Positions 1 through 8,308 of a stretch of 64,000 bases of DNA are shown here, piece after piece. The stretch is from Stigmatella erecta (GTDB taxonomy: Bacteria > Myxococcota > Myxococcia > Myxococcales > Myxococcaceae): the NCBI RefSeq assembly GCF_900111745.1, contig NZ_FOIJ01000003.1, positions 310,001-374,000 on the forward strand. Direction: 5' to 3'. Made by a program: the position numbers and the translations under genes. Numbering within the stretch: the stretch's first letter is position 1; the number at the start of each line of letters is the position of its first letter. The notes beneath the pieces are model-generated. The model was not told the DNA's origin. It was given only the letters and a program-made list of their open reading frames with translations, and did not search any database.

Positions 1-2271
1 GGTGGTGTCGCCCCGCTTGACCTGGACCTCCACCGTCAGGGGCTCGTCGAGCTTCTCGCTGTGAAGCTCCAGCACGTGCGGGCCCTCCATCAGATCGAAC
101 GGGATGCCCGGGGTGAAGTCGTAGATGTCCTGGCCCCGCTCGCGGATGGTGATCTTCCCCGGGTTGCGGGGGCTCACCTTGAGCTGGACGGAGCCCATCT
201 TGAACTCGCGCTTGATGACCTTCGTCTCGCCGGGCTCGCCGTAGGGCAGCTCCTCCTCGGCGTAGATGCCCTGCTGCCGGTTCTCCAGCACCAGCGTGTC
301 CTGGATGTGCGCGCCCGCCACGCCCTTGAGGGGCGTCTCGCCCAGCTCGGTCAAGGGCTCGGAGCTGCCGCACCGGTCGCTGTGGCGCACCGTCACGTGG
401 GTCTTCGGAGAGGTGTCCACCGACACCAGGATGCCCTGGCCGTCGATGCCCTTGATGTTGAGCTTGTCCCGGAAGGCGAAGATGAGCCCGGCCACCGCGA
501 GCACCACGGCCCCGGCGAGGACCTTCTTGAGCGCCTCGCCCGGGTTGCGCAGCAGGGCCTTCTTCGGCTTGGACGTCACAGGGGCCGAAGGCGACGAGGG
601 CTCGTCCTCCTCCACCACCACGGACTTGCGCGGGGGCGCCTCCCGCATCTCCACGCTGCTCTTGGGGAGCACGCCCGTGCGCCGGCGCGGGGGCTGGGAG
701 GGCTCGCCCGCGGGCCGCACCTGGCTCACGTGGCCCGTGGTCCTGCGCCGGGGCGGGGGCGCGGGCGGCGGGGTGGGCTCGGGCTCCGGCAACTGGGTGC
801 GCTCGGAGTCCTCGTAAGGGTCCTCTTCCTCCTGGCGCTTCGCCCGGGCCTCCAGCGCGAGCGCCGCGCGGGAGGGCCGGGGCGCGGGCCGGTCCTCTTC
901 CCCGGAGAGCGGCACCTGCCGGGAGGCGCTGCGCCGCACGGGCAGCGTGTCCTCGGCGGGGCTCTTCATCTCCGGGCGCGAGGGAATGCGTCCGACGGCC
1001 GTCTGGCCGGCGCTCGTGGCCCGGCGAGGCGTCTCCCCCGGGCGCCGGGGCGTGGGGGCCACCTGGGTGCCCTGCGGCGCCAGGTACTCGTTCATCTCCT
1101 CGTGCAGCGAGGGCGGCTGGGAGGTGCGCGTGGCGGGCCGGATGCCCGTGGAGGTGCGGGGCCGGTCGTGACGCTGGGAGCTCTCCCCCGGAGGGGCCTC
1201 CCAGCGCATGTCCGCCACGGCGGGCGGCGGGGTGCGCGACGGCCGGGCGGGCGCGGGCTCCGCGGGCGGGGGCGCGGGCGGGGCCAGGTTGGCCGAGCTG
1301 CTGGAGTCCTCGCCGTTGGGCTCGGGGTTGCCGGTCTTCTTCTCCTCCAGGAGCCGGTCCGCGAAGAGCGTCTCCATCAGCTCGGAGATCTGCACGGAGC
1401 TGGCCACCGCCTGCTCGCGCACGAGGGCCTCCTCCAGGGCGAGCTGGAACTGGCGCGCGTCGCGGTAGCGGTCATCGGCCGCCTTGGCCAGCGCCCGCAT
1501 CACCACCTCGTCCATGCCCGGGGGCACGTCGGCCACCTGGGAGGGCGGCTGGATGCTGCACTCGAGCGCCGCCTGGAGCGTGGCCAGCTCCGTCTCGCGC
1601 TTGAGCGGGCGGTTGCACGTGAGCAGTTCGTAGAGCACCAGCCCGATGGCGAAGATGTCCGCGCGGTGGTCCAGCGCCTTGCCCGAGGCCTGCTCCGGCG
1701 CCATGTAGGCGAACTTGCCCTTGATGGCGCCCGACTTCGTGAGCCCCACCTGGTCGGCGGCCTTGGCGATGCCGAAGTCCACCAGCTTCACCGAGCCGTC
1801 GAAGCTGATGAGGATGTTCTGCGGGGAGATGTCCCGGTGCACCACCTTGAGGGGGCGCCCCGCGTCGTCCGTCCGGGTGTGCGCGTAGTACAGGCCCTCG
1901 CACGCCGCGGCGACGATGCGGATGGCCAGGGGGCGGGCAATCCACTGGTCCTTGCCGTAGGCCTTGCGCATCACCCGGCCCAGGTCCTCGCCGTGGACGA
2001 ACTCCATGGCGATGTAATAGGTGCCGTTGGCCTCGCCGAACTCGTAGACCTGGGCGATGTTCGGGTGGGTGAAGCGCGCGGCGATCAGCGCCTCGTTCCG
2101 GAACATCTCCACGAACTCGTGGTCCTCCGCCAGGTGCGGCAGGATGCGTTTGACGACCAGGTTCTTGGCGAAGCCCTCAATCCCCGTCTGGCGCGCAAGC
2201 CAGACCTCGGCCATGCCGCCCGTGGCGAGCTTCTTCAGAAGCTGGTATTTCCCGAAAGGCTGAGGAGTCAT
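1..2271 (-). CDS. membrane-anchored Ser/Thr protein kinase (3' end outside window)
   Basis: Eukaryotic-like (Hanks-type) kinase read leftward from ATG at 2271; 757 residues are visible and no stop is reached. The catalytic domain fills residues ~8-275: glycine-rich loop LATGGMAEV, VAIK-type lysine in LVVKRI (about K41), HRDISPQN catalytic loop (~145-152), DFG (~165-167) and APEQ (~191-194). All catalytic residues are present, so it should be active. A proline/arginine-rich cytoplasmic linker of ~300 residues follows, then one membrane span near residue 590 (encoded around 475-525), then an extracytoplasmic beta-rich region of PEGA-like character. This is the usual layout of myxobacterial receptor-like kinases; the ligand is unknown. 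It is transcribed divergently from the membrane protein at 2304 across a 32-nt gap, so the two promoters must overlap. Family assignment is secure; the pathway is not. Confidence 0.93.
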   Translation of the reverse strand, partial: MTPQPFGKYQLLKKLATGGMAEVWLARQTGIEGFAKNLVVKRILPHLAEDHEFVEMFRNEALIAARFTHPNIAQVYEFGEANGTYYIAMEFVHGEDLGRVMRKAYGKDQWIARPLAIRIVAAACEGLYYAHTRTDDAGRPLKVVHRDISPQNILISFDGSVKLVDFGIAKAADQVGLTKSGAIKGKFAYMAPEQASGKALDHRADIFAIGLVLYELLTCNRPLKRETELATLQAALECSIQPPSQVADVPPGMDEVVMRALAKAADDRYRDARQFQLALEEALVREQAVASSVQISELMETLFADRLLEEKKTGNPEPNGEDSSSSANLAPPAPPPAEPAPARPSRTPPPAVADMRWEAPPGESSQRHDRPRTSTGIRPATRTSQPPSLHEEMNEYLAPQGTQVAPTPRRPGETPRRATSAGQTAVGRIPSRPEMKSPAEDTLPVRRSASRQVPLSGEEDRPAPRPSRAALALEARAKRQEEEDPYEDSERTQLPEPEPTPPPAPPPRRRTTGHVSQVRPAGEPSQPPRRRTGVLPKSSVEMREAPPRKSVVVEEDEPSSPSAPVTSKPKKALLRNPGEALKKVLAGAVVLAVAGLIFAFRDKLNIKGIDGQGILVSVDTSPKTHVTVRHSDRCGSSEPLTELGETPLKGVAGAHIQDTLVLENRQQGIYAEEELPYGEPGETKVIKREFKMGSVQLKVSPRNPGKITIRERGQDIYDFTPGIPFDLMEGPHVLELHSEKLDEPLTVEVQVKRGDTT

Positions 2272-2303
2272 CCCGGTGGGCTCGCCGGGGGGAGCAAGCG
2301 GAA

Positions 2304-2945
2304 GTGGGTGGTGTGGAGACAGGGCATCGTAGACGACAGCGCGGGTGGAGGCAAAACCGTCTTACCACGTCCGGCCGGGGGGTCTGGAGCGCCTGTCTGC
2401 TGCTCGCCACCCTGGCCGTCGCCGCCCCCCCAGCGCCGGACCGGATCGCCGTGGACCGGCGCGGCGGCGTGCTGGAGCTGTCCTGGTCGGACGCGGAGGA
2501 GCGGCTTCAAGGCTCGCTCCAGCCCCTGGCGCCCCGCGCCGGGGAGCCCCTGAAGGTCACCCTCCACGTCGGCAGCTTCCAGGGCGCCCCCTTCGAGGGG
2601 CCCCTCACCGTCTCGCTCCGGGAGCGCGGCGCCACCCACGGCCAAGTGCGGACCGTCCAGAAGGGCGCCGTGAACTGGCATGTGGAGTTCGTGCCGGAGC
2701 GCGCCGCCGTGCACCAGCTCGATGTGAGCTTCCGGACCACCCGGATCAAGGTGCTCCACGCGGAGTTCGACGTGGGCTCGCCCCGGCTGCCCCACCTGCT
2801 GCTCTGGGGGGGCGTGGGCCTGGGTGTGCTCGGGGCGATCCTCCTGGCGCGCCGCCTGCTCCAGAAGGAAAAACCGCCCGGATCCCCTGCCCCGGAGACC
2901 GGAATTTCTTCTGCCCCCGGGCCGGACGAATCGTCCTCCCTGTAA
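2304..2945 (+). CDS. secreted/membrane-anchored protein of unknown function
   Basis: 213 residues from a GTG at 2304; a second in-frame GTG at 2313 is an equally plausible start, and a GGGGGAG purine stretch lies upstream. A hydrophobic segment near residues 29-42 (WSACLLLATLAVAAPP) looks like a signal peptide. A beta-rich central domain of ~120 residues follows (segments such as PLTVSLRERG, VNWHVEFVPERAAVHQLDVS), resembling an immunoglobulin-like fold, and then a C-terminal membrane span (LLLWGGVGLGVLGAILLARR) with a short polar tail. The topology would place the beta domain outside the cytoplasm, anchored by the C-terminal span. I do not recognise the family. Its position directly upstream of the polyphosphate-type operon and divergent from a kinase gives no firm functional hint. 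Codon use is typical for the region, which supports it as real. Confidence 0.7.
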   Translation: MGGVETGHRRRQRGWRQNRLTTSGRGVWSACLLLATLAVAAPPAPDRIAVDRRGGVLELSWSDAEERLQGSLQPLAPRAGEPLKVTLHVGSFQGAPFEGPLTVSLRERGATHGQVRTVQKGAVNWHVEFVPERAAVHQLDVSFRTTRIKVLHAEFDVGSPRLPHLLLWGGVGLGVLGAILLARRLLQKEKPPGSPAPETGISSAPGPDESSSL

Positions 2946-3126
2946 CTTCGCGGGAAGCCTTTGTTCCCACCGTGGGAACTTTCTTTCCCTTTCATGCGGG
3001 GAAACACCGCCGAACCGCCCCTTTTCCCGCGCTGATCGCCGCGCATCCGTCCCCTTCCTGACAGAGCACCGCCCGGGCACCCGTGTTGCAGGGAAGCTCG
3101 GCGGTCGAGGCACGGAGGCGGGACAC

Positions 3127-4287
3127 ATGAGCGGGCGGCGGGGCGGGGTTCAATCGGTGGGGCGGAGCCTTCTGGCCGCGCTCCTGGTGAGTGCGCCGGC
3201 GTGGGCACAGGAGGAGAGCTCCTCGGAAGCCCCCGCCTCCCCGGCCGAGCCCACCCTCGTCGCCGAGGCGATGCCGGTGAACGCCGGCACGGTGCCGCGG
3301 CCCAGCGGCCCCACGGCCCCGGAGGCTCCCAGCGCGCCGGCCGAGGCGCCCAAGCCCAAGGTCGAGCCGCTGGGCGAGAGCCTGAGCGCCATGGAGGAGA
3401 AGCCCACGGAGCGCGAGGTGCGCGTCTTCGGGCGCGTCTTCGCCCGGGCCCGGGCCGATGAGCGCACGGACTACACGCGCAACCTGTCCATTCCCTCGGC
3501 GCGCGTGGGCGTCAGTGCGTCCTTCAAGCACCTCGAGGCGGAGGTGACCGGCGACCTGTCCTCGAAGAACATCCTGAAGGATGCCTTCGTGCGGCTGGCC
3601 AACGAGTCGAAGAGCCTCCGGCTCTACGCGGGCCAGTTCAAGGCGCCCTTCCTGGAGCGCACGCTGGAGTCGAGCTGGGACTTGCCGCTGGTGGGCCGCG
3701 GCTTCGTCGAGGACTACCTCACCGAGACGCACACCATGGGCGGCCGGCGCCTGGGGCTCATGGGCGAGGTGCGGCTCAAGGGCGCCTGGAAGCTGAAGAT
3801 CTCCGGCGGCCTCTTCGAGGGCTCCAAGGACGAGCTGGGCGTGCGCACCAGCGAGGACGCGGCGGCGCGCGTGAGCATCCGCCCCTTCAAGGCGCTCACC
3901 GTGGGCGTCAGCGGCTACATGGCCCAGGTGCTGGACGGCATGCCCCGCAACGCGATGGCGGCCGATGCCCTCGTCCGGCTGGGCGGGCTGAGCGTCTCCG
4001 GAGAGTTCGTCAGCGGACGGCTCGGCCTGGGCCCCTTCACCGGGCAGCTCGGACTGATCACCTACACGCTGCCCCTCTCGAAGGACTGGGCGCTGCAGCC
4101 CGTGGCCGGTGCCGAGGCGCTGCAGCTGCGCGGAGAAGTGACGGGACGCGGCTGGACAACCGTGGGGGGCGTCAACATCCTCTTCTCCGATTTCTTCAAG
4201 GCGCAGGTGCAGGCCGAGCGCGGCGTTCGTCCCGGTGACGAAGTGCCCGGCACTGAATTGTCCCTGCAGCTGGCCACCCGCTTCTAG
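3127..4287 (+). CDS. porin-like outer-membrane beta-barrel protein
   Basis: 386 residues from ATG at 3127, chosen because it opens a clear signal peptide (SLLAALLVSAPAWAQ, cleavage expected near residue 28). An Ala/Pro-rich linker of ~60 residues is followed by alternating polar/apolar beta-strands and a C-terminal phenylalanine (LQLATRF), the usual signature of a BAM-inserted outer-membrane barrel. Strand content and phrases such as LRLYAGQFKAPF and FVEDYLTETHTMGGRRLG recall phosphate-selective porins of the OprO/OprP family, which would fit its place immediately upstream of a VTC-type polyphosphate polymerase (16 nt between stop and start). The phosphate role is inferred from context and general resemblance only. 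The leader between 2946 and 3126 is unusually rich in T and A for this genome and may hold the operon promoter. Confidence 0.75.
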   Translation: MSGRRGGVQSVGRSLLAALLVSAPAWAQEESSSEAPASPAEPTLVAEAMPVNAGTVPRPSGPTAPEAPSAPAEAPKPKVEPLGESLSAMEEKPTEREVRVFGRVFARARADERTDYTRNLSIPSARVGVSASFKHLEAEVTGDLSSKNILKDAFVRLANESKSLRLYAGQFKAPFLERTLESSWDLPLVGRGFVEDYLTETHTMGGRRLGLMGEVRLKGAWKLKISGGLFEGSKDELGVRTSEDAAARVSIRPFKALTVGVSGYMAQVLDGMPRNAMAADALVRLGGLSVSGEFVSGRLGLGPFTGQLGLITYTLPLSKDWALQPVAGAEALQLRGEVTGRGWTTVGGVNILFSDFFKAQVQAERGVRPGDEVPGTELSLQLATRF

Positions 4288-4303
4288 GAACGGAGATTCG
4301 ATC

Positions 4304-5020
4304 ATGATCTCGTTCGCCGAAGGCGAAGTCACCAAATTGCGCCGCGAGTTCAAGCTGGTGCTGGAGCCGGCCGCCGCCGCGGCGCTCAGCTCGCGGCTGT
4401 GCCTGGAGCTGGACGGCTACCTGCCGCCCCCCACGCGCATCGTCTCCATCTACTTCGACAAGCCGGGCTACCCGCTCACGCAGCGCGCGGTGAACACCCC
4501 GAACGACTGCATGAAGGTGCGCACCAAGGAGTACTCGCCGGACCTGGGCGCCGAGGGCGTCGAGCGCGTGGTGCTGGAGGCCAAGCGCGAGCGCAACGGC
4601 GTCACCCAGAAGCGCCGGGTGTGGGTGCCGCGCTGGCGGCTCAAGAGCGTGCTGCGCGGCAGCACGGGGCTGCTGCCGCTCATCGCCGGGGGCGGGCTGA
4701 TCCCCGTGCTCGGGGTGACGTACCAGCGCCACGTGTACCAGGCCTCGCACACCTGGCGGGTGACGGTGGACCGGGAGATTGGCTACCACGCGGTCCCGCC
4801 GGGGCTGGCGCTGTCGGAGACGGCGCTGACCACCGAGCGGCTGGGGCCGCCGCTGCACCTGGACAGCCGCGTGGTGGTGGAAGTGAAGCACCTGGGACAG
4901 GAGCTGCCAGAGTGGCTGGCGGCGCTGCACCCGGGAGGCAGGAAGCCGGCGTACAGCAAGTTCGCCGAGGGGATGGCGAGGATTCACTCCTTCGCCGCGG
5001 ATGGGGTTCTTGGGGGTTAG
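4304..5020 (+). CDS. VTC-domain polyphosphate polymerase-like protein
   Basis: 238 residues from ATG at 4304, preceded by a GGAACGGAG ribosome-binding site. The whole protein matches the VTC/triphosphate-tunnel fold of the CYTH superfamily: an N-terminal EFKL strand, IYFDKPG, the basic KVRTKEY strand, EAKRERNGV followed by QKRR, then EVKH near the end. Alternating acidic and basic residues on these strands line the tunnel that binds metal and polyphosphate in yeast Vtc4. Bacterial homologues are typically encoded beside DUF4956-like membrane proteins, as here (gene at 6747), and are thought to make or handle polyphosphate from ATP. Length is normal for the bacterial single-domain form, and it lacks the SPX domain of fungi. 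The next gene starts 6 nt downstream, indicating co-transcription. Enzymatic direction (synthesis or hydrolysis) cannot be told from sequence. Confidence 0.85.
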   Translation: MISFAEGEVTKLRREFKLVLEPAAAAALSSRLCLELDGYLPPPTRIVSIYFDKPGYPLTQRAVNTPNDCMKVRTKEYSPDLGAEGVERVVLEAKRERNGVTQKRRVWVPRWRLKSVLRGSTGLLPLIAGGGLIPVLGVTYQRHVYQASHTWRVTVDREIGYHAVPPGLALSETALTTERLGPPLHLDSRVVVEVKHLGQELPEWLAALHPGGRKPAYSKFAEGMARIHSFAADGVLGG

Positions 5021-5026
5021 GGCACC

Positions 5027-6733
5027 GTGTTCATCGACTTCGAAGGCATTGACGGCAGCGGCAAGACAACGCTCTCCAATCTCCTGGCCGCGAGGTTGCG
5101 GCGCCAGGGCTACAAGGTGGCTCACGCCCGGGAGGGCGGCGAGCTGCAATCGCCCATCGCCCGGCGCGTGAGGGATTTGACGCGCGACTCGAAGCTGCTG
5201 GAGATGGGCGCGCGCACCGAGTTCTTCCTCAACCTGGCGCGCGACGCGCAGCAGCTCGAGGAAGTCATCGCCCCGGCGCTCGGCCGCGGCGAGGTGTGCA
5301 TCAGCGACCGCTACCTCTACTCGCAGCTGGCGCTGAGCGGCGGCGGCCGCGGCCTGCCCCAGGAGGAGCTGCTGCCCGCGTGCGAGCTGGCCTCCAAGGG
5401 CTTCTGGCCGGACCTGGTCATCCTGGTGGACGTGGAGCCGGACCTGGCACGGCTGCGCAAGCGGCTGGGGAAGATCAAGGAGGGCCGGAGCACGGACGGC
5501 GACAGCCGCAAGGGGCTCGCGGGCGCGGGGCTGTCCGTGCGCGTGCGCGAGGCCTTCCTGGAGATGGCGCGCAAGGATCCGTCGCGCTGGCTCGTCATCG
5601 AGAACAACGACCAGCCGCTGTGGGCGCTGGAGCAGCGCATCGTCGACGCGGTGCTCGCCCGGCTGGAGGGGCGTGAGCCGCAGATCCAGCGCATCAGCCC
5701 CGAGGTGGCCGCAGCGCCCACGGGCCCGGTGACGGTGGAGAACGTGGAGGAGCGCTTCTTCCAGGCGCTGGACGCGCTGGAGGTGCGCGAGCCGGCCCTG
5801 GCGGTGTGGCTGCTGGGCGGCGTGCCCGGCCTGGCGCCCCACCAGCGGCGCCTGGCCTCCGTGGAGCGCTTCCCGGGCCTGTCGGTGCGCAGCCTCCTGG
5901 GGCTGGAGGACGAGGCCTCCTGGTCCCTGCGCGAGCTGCTCGCCAAGGTGGTGCCGGCCGATGTCGCCGCCAGCCTCAACGGCAGCACCTCCCCGCGCGC
6001 CCTGGCGCTCAGCACCCTGCTCTATCCGCTCGCCCCGCGCGAGGTGGTGATGGGGCTCAAGCGCAACGACAGCCCGGAGGCCTGGAACCTGCGCGAGCGC
6101 GCGCTGCACGACCGGCACCTCGGCGAGGTGCTGCTGGGGCTCGCGGGCGTGGACGGCGAGGCGGCCTGGTCCGTGCGCGAGCTGGGCATCCAGAAGAAGC
6201 TCTATTCGGAGGTGGCCCGCAGCCTCACCGGAATCAAGGGCGAGCGCGCGGACGCGCTGCGTGAGTCGCTCGTGCCGCACGACCGGCTCGCGGTGCTGCG
6301 CAGCGTCACCGGCCTGGACTCGCCGTTCGCCACGGGCCTGCGCGAGCAGCTCGCGGCCAAGGCGCTGAAGCTGGTGCTGCGCTCGCTCACGGGGCTCACC
6401 ACCGCCGAGGCCTTCGCCCTGCGCGAGCAGGGGGCGCCGCTCACCAAGGAGGCCCTCGACTCGATCGACGGCATGGATGAGCCGCGGGCGTGGCGGCTGC
6501 GCGAGCTGTTCGCCTCCCGCTGGCCGGCCACCGTCCTGTCCTCGCTCCGGGGGCTGCCGCTGACGGAGCGCTCCGAGGCGCTCATCGGCCGCGTGCTGAA
6601 CGCCAGCCCCGGCCGGCTGCCGCTCCTGCGCAACGCCTACTGCGTCGTGGCCACGGCGCATGAGACGGCCCTGGACCGGGTGGTCCGTCCGGCCGCGGCC
6701 TCCGATTCCGACGCAGCACGCGCCAGCCTCTGA
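5027..6733 (+). CDS. thymidylate kinase-like P-loop protein fused to nine ~27-residue repeats
   Basis: 568 residues from GTG at 5027. Residues 1-~215 form a thymidylate-kinase-like domain: FEGIDGSGKTT P-loop (6-16), DRYLYSQLA at 94-102 matching the TMPK DRY motif, and a basic LID-like segment around 143-165 (RLRKRLGKIKEGR). The C-terminal half has no counterpart in ordinary Tmk (about 210 residues). It is built of tandem alpha-helical repeats beginning S-[LVI]-x-G at residues 289, 316, 343, 371, 399, 426, 453, 479 and 506, each with a conserved A-x-x-L-R-E core and a hydrophobic V-L-x end. PPK2 polyphosphate kinases share the thymidylate-kinase fold, so lying between a VTC polymerase and a DUF4956-like protein raises the possibility of a polyphosphate-linked nucleotide kinase. 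That role is inference; a housekeeping dTMP kinase role is less likely given the fusion and context. Confidence 0.85.
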   Translation: MFIDFEGIDGSGKTTLSNLLAARLRRQGYKVAHAREGGELQSPIARRVRDLTRDSKLLEMGARTEFFLNLARDAQQLEEVIAPALGRGEVCISDRYLYSQLALSGGGRGLPQEELLPACELASKGFWPDLVILVDVEPDLARLRKRLGKIKEGRSTDGDSRKGLAGAGLSVRVREAFLEMARKDPSRWLVIENNDQPLWALEQRIVDAVLARLEGREPQIQRISPEVAAAPTGPVTVENVEERFFQALDALEVREPALAVWLLGGVPGLAPHQRRLASVERFPGLSVRSLLGLEDEASWSLRELLAKVVPADVAASLNGSTSPRALALSTLLYPLAPREVVMGLKRNDSPEAWNLRERALHDRHLGEVLLGLAGVDGEAAWSVRELGIQKKLYSEVARSLTGIKGERADALRESLVPHDRLAVLRSVTGLDSPFATGLREQLAAKALKLVLRSLTGLTTAEAFALREQGAPLTKEALDSIDGMDEPRAWRLRELFASRWPATVLSSLRGLPLTERSEALIGRVLNASPGRLPLLRNAYCVVATAHETALDRVVRPAAASDSDAARASL

Positions 6734-6746
6734 AAGAGACCTCTCC

Positions 6747-7448
6747 ATGGAACCCACCTTCACGGCGGTCTTCAGCGACCTGGGCAAGGAGCTGTCCTCG
6801 ATTCCCATGGCCGCCATCATTCCGAGGATGACGGCCGCAGTGCTCATCGGCGCCCTGCTGTCCCTGCGCCCCTGGCGGATGATGATGGGGCGCGCGCTGC
6901 CCAAGGCGGACATGGTGCAGGCGCAGGTGCTGCTGTGCACCGCCGCGGCGGTCATCACCGCCGTCATCGGTGACAGCGTGGCCAAGGCGTTTGGCCTCGT
7001 GGGCCTGGGCGGCTTCGTGCGCTTCCGCTCGGGGCTCAAGGATCCGCGCGACGCGGCCATCCTCTTCTTGATGATCGGCCTGGGCATGGCGTGTGGCCAC
7101 GGCAGCCTGGGGCTCGCGGGCATGGGCACCCTGTTCGTCGCGGGGCTGCTCATGGTGCTGGACCTGCTCACCAAGGAGGAGAAGGCCCCGAAGCAGCGGA
7201 TGATGGTGTCGGCCCAGTCGGATGACCTGGTCACCGCGGAGGCCTCGCTGCGCCAGGCGCTCGGCGCGCGGAATGTGATGGTGAAGTCCTGCGCGCTCGA
7301 CTTCGACGGGCGCAGGCTGGAGATGGAAGTCGAGGAAAAGGATCCGGGGGCCCTCGTCTCGGCGCTGAGCCAGACGCAGGGGTCCACCCTCCGGGGATTG
7401 CGGTGGGCGGCGATGAGCCCCAAGGGTACACGGGAGGAGCAGGTATGA
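6747..7448 (+). CDS. DUF4956-like membrane protein
   Basis: 233 residues from ATG at 6747, 13 nt after the previous stop. The N-terminal two thirds carry four predicted membrane spans (around MTAAVLIGALLSL, LLCTAAAVITAVIGD, AAILFLMIGLGMACG and GMGTLFVAGLLMVLDLL) separated by the LVGLGGFVRFRSGLKDPRDA loop. A cytoplasmic tail of ~75 residues with beta-alpha character follows. The span pattern and the conserved FRSGLKDPRDA-type loop are those of DUF4956 proteins, which in many bacteria neighbour a VTC-domain polyphosphate polymerase. Likely role: membrane partner of the VTC enzyme, perhaps coupling polyphosphate to a transport step; this is inferred from conserved gene context rather than biochemistry. 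The stop overlaps the start of the next gene by 4 nt (ATGA), so translation is probably coupled. Confidence 0.82.
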   Translation: MEPTFTAVFSDLGKELSSIPMAAIIPRMTAAVLIGALLSLRPWRMMMGRALPKADMVQAQVLLCTAAAVITAVIGDSVAKAFGLVGLGGFVRFRSGLKDPRDAAILFLMIGLGMACGHGSLGLAGMGTLFVAGLLMVLDLLTKEEKAPKQRMMVSAQSDDLVTAEASLRQALGARNVMVKSCALDFDGRRLEMEVEEKDPGALVSALSQTQGSTLRGLRWAAMSPKGTREEQV

Positions 7449-8176
7449 GACGGAGTGTGGTGGCGGCCCTGGTGGCCGGAGCGTGGCTGGTGGGCTGTGG
7501 CGGTGCGGGCGGTCTTCCCACGGACCCGAACAACCCTTCGGGGGGCCTGCCCGGCGACCCCGTGAACCCTGACCCGGGCAACCCGGGCAACCCGGCCACG
7601 GGCCAGAGCCTGTGGCCGCTCACGACGGGCTCCACGTGGACCTACCGCATCACGGATCCCGTGCGCGGCACGTTCGACAAGACGGTGGAGTCGCTCGGCC
7701 TGGAGACGGTGCCGGACACGAACCAGACGGCCACCGCGATGCGCAGCATCCAGCCGCACCTGGAGGAGCTGTCCTGGCAGGTGGAGCTCAATGACGGCAC
7801 GGTGGTGCGCCTGCGCGAGGAGGACCGCAAGGCGGGCACCGTCGCCCGGGTCACCACCTGGTCGCCGGCCACGGTGAAGTCGCTGTCCCGGCCGCAGGCG
7901 CTCAACTGGAGCACCGCCTCCACCATCCGCGAGAAGACGAAGCTGAGCGACGGCACCCTGGAGGAGAAGGAGCGCACGTACACCTGGCGCGTGGTGGCCG
8001 TGAACGAGACCGTCACCGTGCCGGCCGGCACCTTCACCAACGCCATCAAGGTCCTCCGGGACCGGCCGGACAAGGACGGCAAGGAGCGCGTCTACTGGCT
8101 CGTTCCGGGCGTCGGCAAGGTGAAGGAGGACGGCGAGCGGCTCGAGGAGCTCTCCTCCTACACCATCGCGAAGTAG
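7445..8176 (+). CDS. secreted lipoprotein, last gene of the polyphosphate-type operon
   Basis: 243 residues from ATG at 7445, overlapping the preceding stop (ATGA). A type II signal peptide ends in the lipobox LVGC (Cys ~17). A low-complexity linker with NPGNP-type Pro/Gly/Asn repeats is followed by a ~190-residue beta-rich domain beginning LWPLTTGSTWTYRIT. That opening is common in secreted bacterial proteins of lipoprotein type whose function is not known. The domain contains a VPAGTFTNAIKV motif and a RVYWLVPGVGKVK motif near the end, which also occur in those proteins. The translational overlap ties it to the VTC/DUF4956-like unit, so it may be an envelope component of the same system. 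A GC-rich hairpin follows its stop. Confidence 0.75.
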   Translation: MRRSVVAALVAGAWLVGCGGAGGLPTDPNNPSGGLPGDPVNPDPGNPGNPATGQSLWPLTTGSTWTYRITDPVRGTFDKTVESLGLETVPDTNQTATAMRSIQPHLEELSWQVELNDGTVVRLREEDRKAGTVARVTTWSPATVKSLSRPQALNWSTASTIREKTKLSDGTLEEKERTYTWRVVAVNETVTVPAGTFTNAIKVLRDRPDKDGKERVYWLVPGVGKVKEDGERLEELSSYTIAK

Positions 8177-8183
8177 ACCGGCC

Positions 8184-8202
8184 CAGGGGCCGCCTGCCCC
8201 TG
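8184..8202 (+). terminator. GC-rich hairpin after the lipoprotein gene
   Basis: CAGGGGC (8184-8190), loop CGCCT, GCCCCTG (8196-8202): a perfect 7-bp stem starting 7 nt after the stop codon at 8176. No T-tract follows, so an intrinsic terminator is only possible, not certain. Confidence 0.4.
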
Positions 8203-8308
8203 AAGCGCTCCCCTGCCCGCCCGTGGGAATTCGACGCGGGGAGGATGGGGGGTGCGCGCATGGAAGGTTGAACCTCCGTCCCCGGAATCCCCCGGGGCCG
8301 GAGGCTTC

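Noticed and set aside
61..2553. Very long open frame on the plus strand over the first kinase (and similar giant antisense frames at 4196-8314 and 18229-20670 on the minus strand).
   Set aside because: They are antisense to genes with clear domains; high GC makes antisense frames long. Their translations are low-complexity (Arg/Gly/Ala/His-rich) with no family motif.
5027..6733. Ordinary housekeeping thymidylate kinase.
   Set aside because: The fused ~280-residue repeat region and VTC/DUF4956-like neighbours make the standard role unlikely, although the N-terminal motifs match.
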